Below the pieces are notes generated by a model that saw nothing but the letters and a program-made list of their open reading frames with translations, was not told the DNA's origin and made no database searches. DNA of 5,917 nucleotides, from contig VAZF01000086.1 in the NCBI GenBank assembly GCA_005888425.1, positions 1 to 5,917 on the forward strand, read 5' to 3'. Source of the DNA: Alphaproteobacteria bacterium (GTDB lineage Bacteria; Pseudomonadota; Alphaproteobacteria; ATCC43930; CGMCC-115725). The position numbers and the translations under genes are program-made. This document shows, in pieces, positions 5,831 through 5,917 of the stretch (position 1 is its first letter; each line of letters begins with the position of its first letter).

Positions 5831-5917
5831 ATGACATCTCGTTGGCTTCACCAATTCGCCGGCGCACTCGCGGTAATGGCGCTAATCGGCGTTCCGGCGT
5901 CCTCGACGGCGCTGGCC
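5831..5917 (+). CDS. N-terminus of an exported protein, probably a D-alanyl-D-alanine carboxypeptidase (truncated by window end)
   Basis: The ATG at 5831 follows GGGAG (5820-5824) at 6-bp spacing and starts 23 bp after the rlpA stop. The 29 visible codons read MTSRWLHQFAGALAVMALIG then VPASSTALA, a complete Sec-type signal peptide ending at an ALA cleavage site. Nothing of the mature protein is in the window. In many alphaproteobacteria rlpA is followed by a DacA/DacC-type penicillin-binding protein that trims the terminal D-Ala from peptidoglycan stem peptides. The product is inferred only from that gene order; an exported protein is what the sequence itself shows. Confidence 0.7.
   Translation, partial: MTSRWLHQFAGALAVMALIGVPASSTALA

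Overview
The window is GC-rich and densely coding. It looks like an alphaproteobacterium, most likely of the Hyphomicrobiales or Rhodospirillales type. Three things point there: high G/C at third codon positions, the gene order lytic transglycosylase – rlpA – probable D-Ala-D-Ala carboxypeptidase that is common in that class, and a palindromic intergenic repeat whose spurious reading contains the words VVPAKAGTH and RVPAFAGTT, familiar from Bradyrhizobium/Rhodopseudomonas-like genomes. This assignment rests on recall and cannot be verified from the window alone.

Positions 1-490 (minus strand) hold the N-terminal part of a GntR/FadR-type (FCD) regulator that runs off the left edge. A 107-bp divergent gap follows. 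It contains a sigma70-like promoter reading rightward, and a 23-bp near-perfect palindrome fills the spacer and -10 region of that promoter. It is a strong candidate for the regulator's operator.

Positions 598-3594 (plus strand) hold a complete TRAP transporter of the DctPQM type: the periplasmic binding protein, the small membrane subunit and the large membrane subunit. An 80-bp inverted-repeat element lies between the binding-protein gene and the two membrane genes, where it could set their expression ratio. The substrate is probably an organic or sugar acid. No catabolic enzyme is visible to settle it.

Positions 3643-5917 (plus strand) hold a second, functionally unrelated unit for the cell wall: a plausible promoter, an MltB-family lytic murein transglycosylase, an RlpA septal lipoprotein (double-psi beta-barrel plus SPOR domain) with a long proline-rich linker, and the signal peptide of a further exported protein cut by the window end. 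By gene order that last one is probably a penicillin-binding carboxypeptidase.

I see no RNA gene, CRISPR array, insertion sequence, phage gene or clear novel system. The most useful observations are regulatory (operator palindrome, intra-operon repeat) and residue-level (an Asn where RlpA usually has an Asp).
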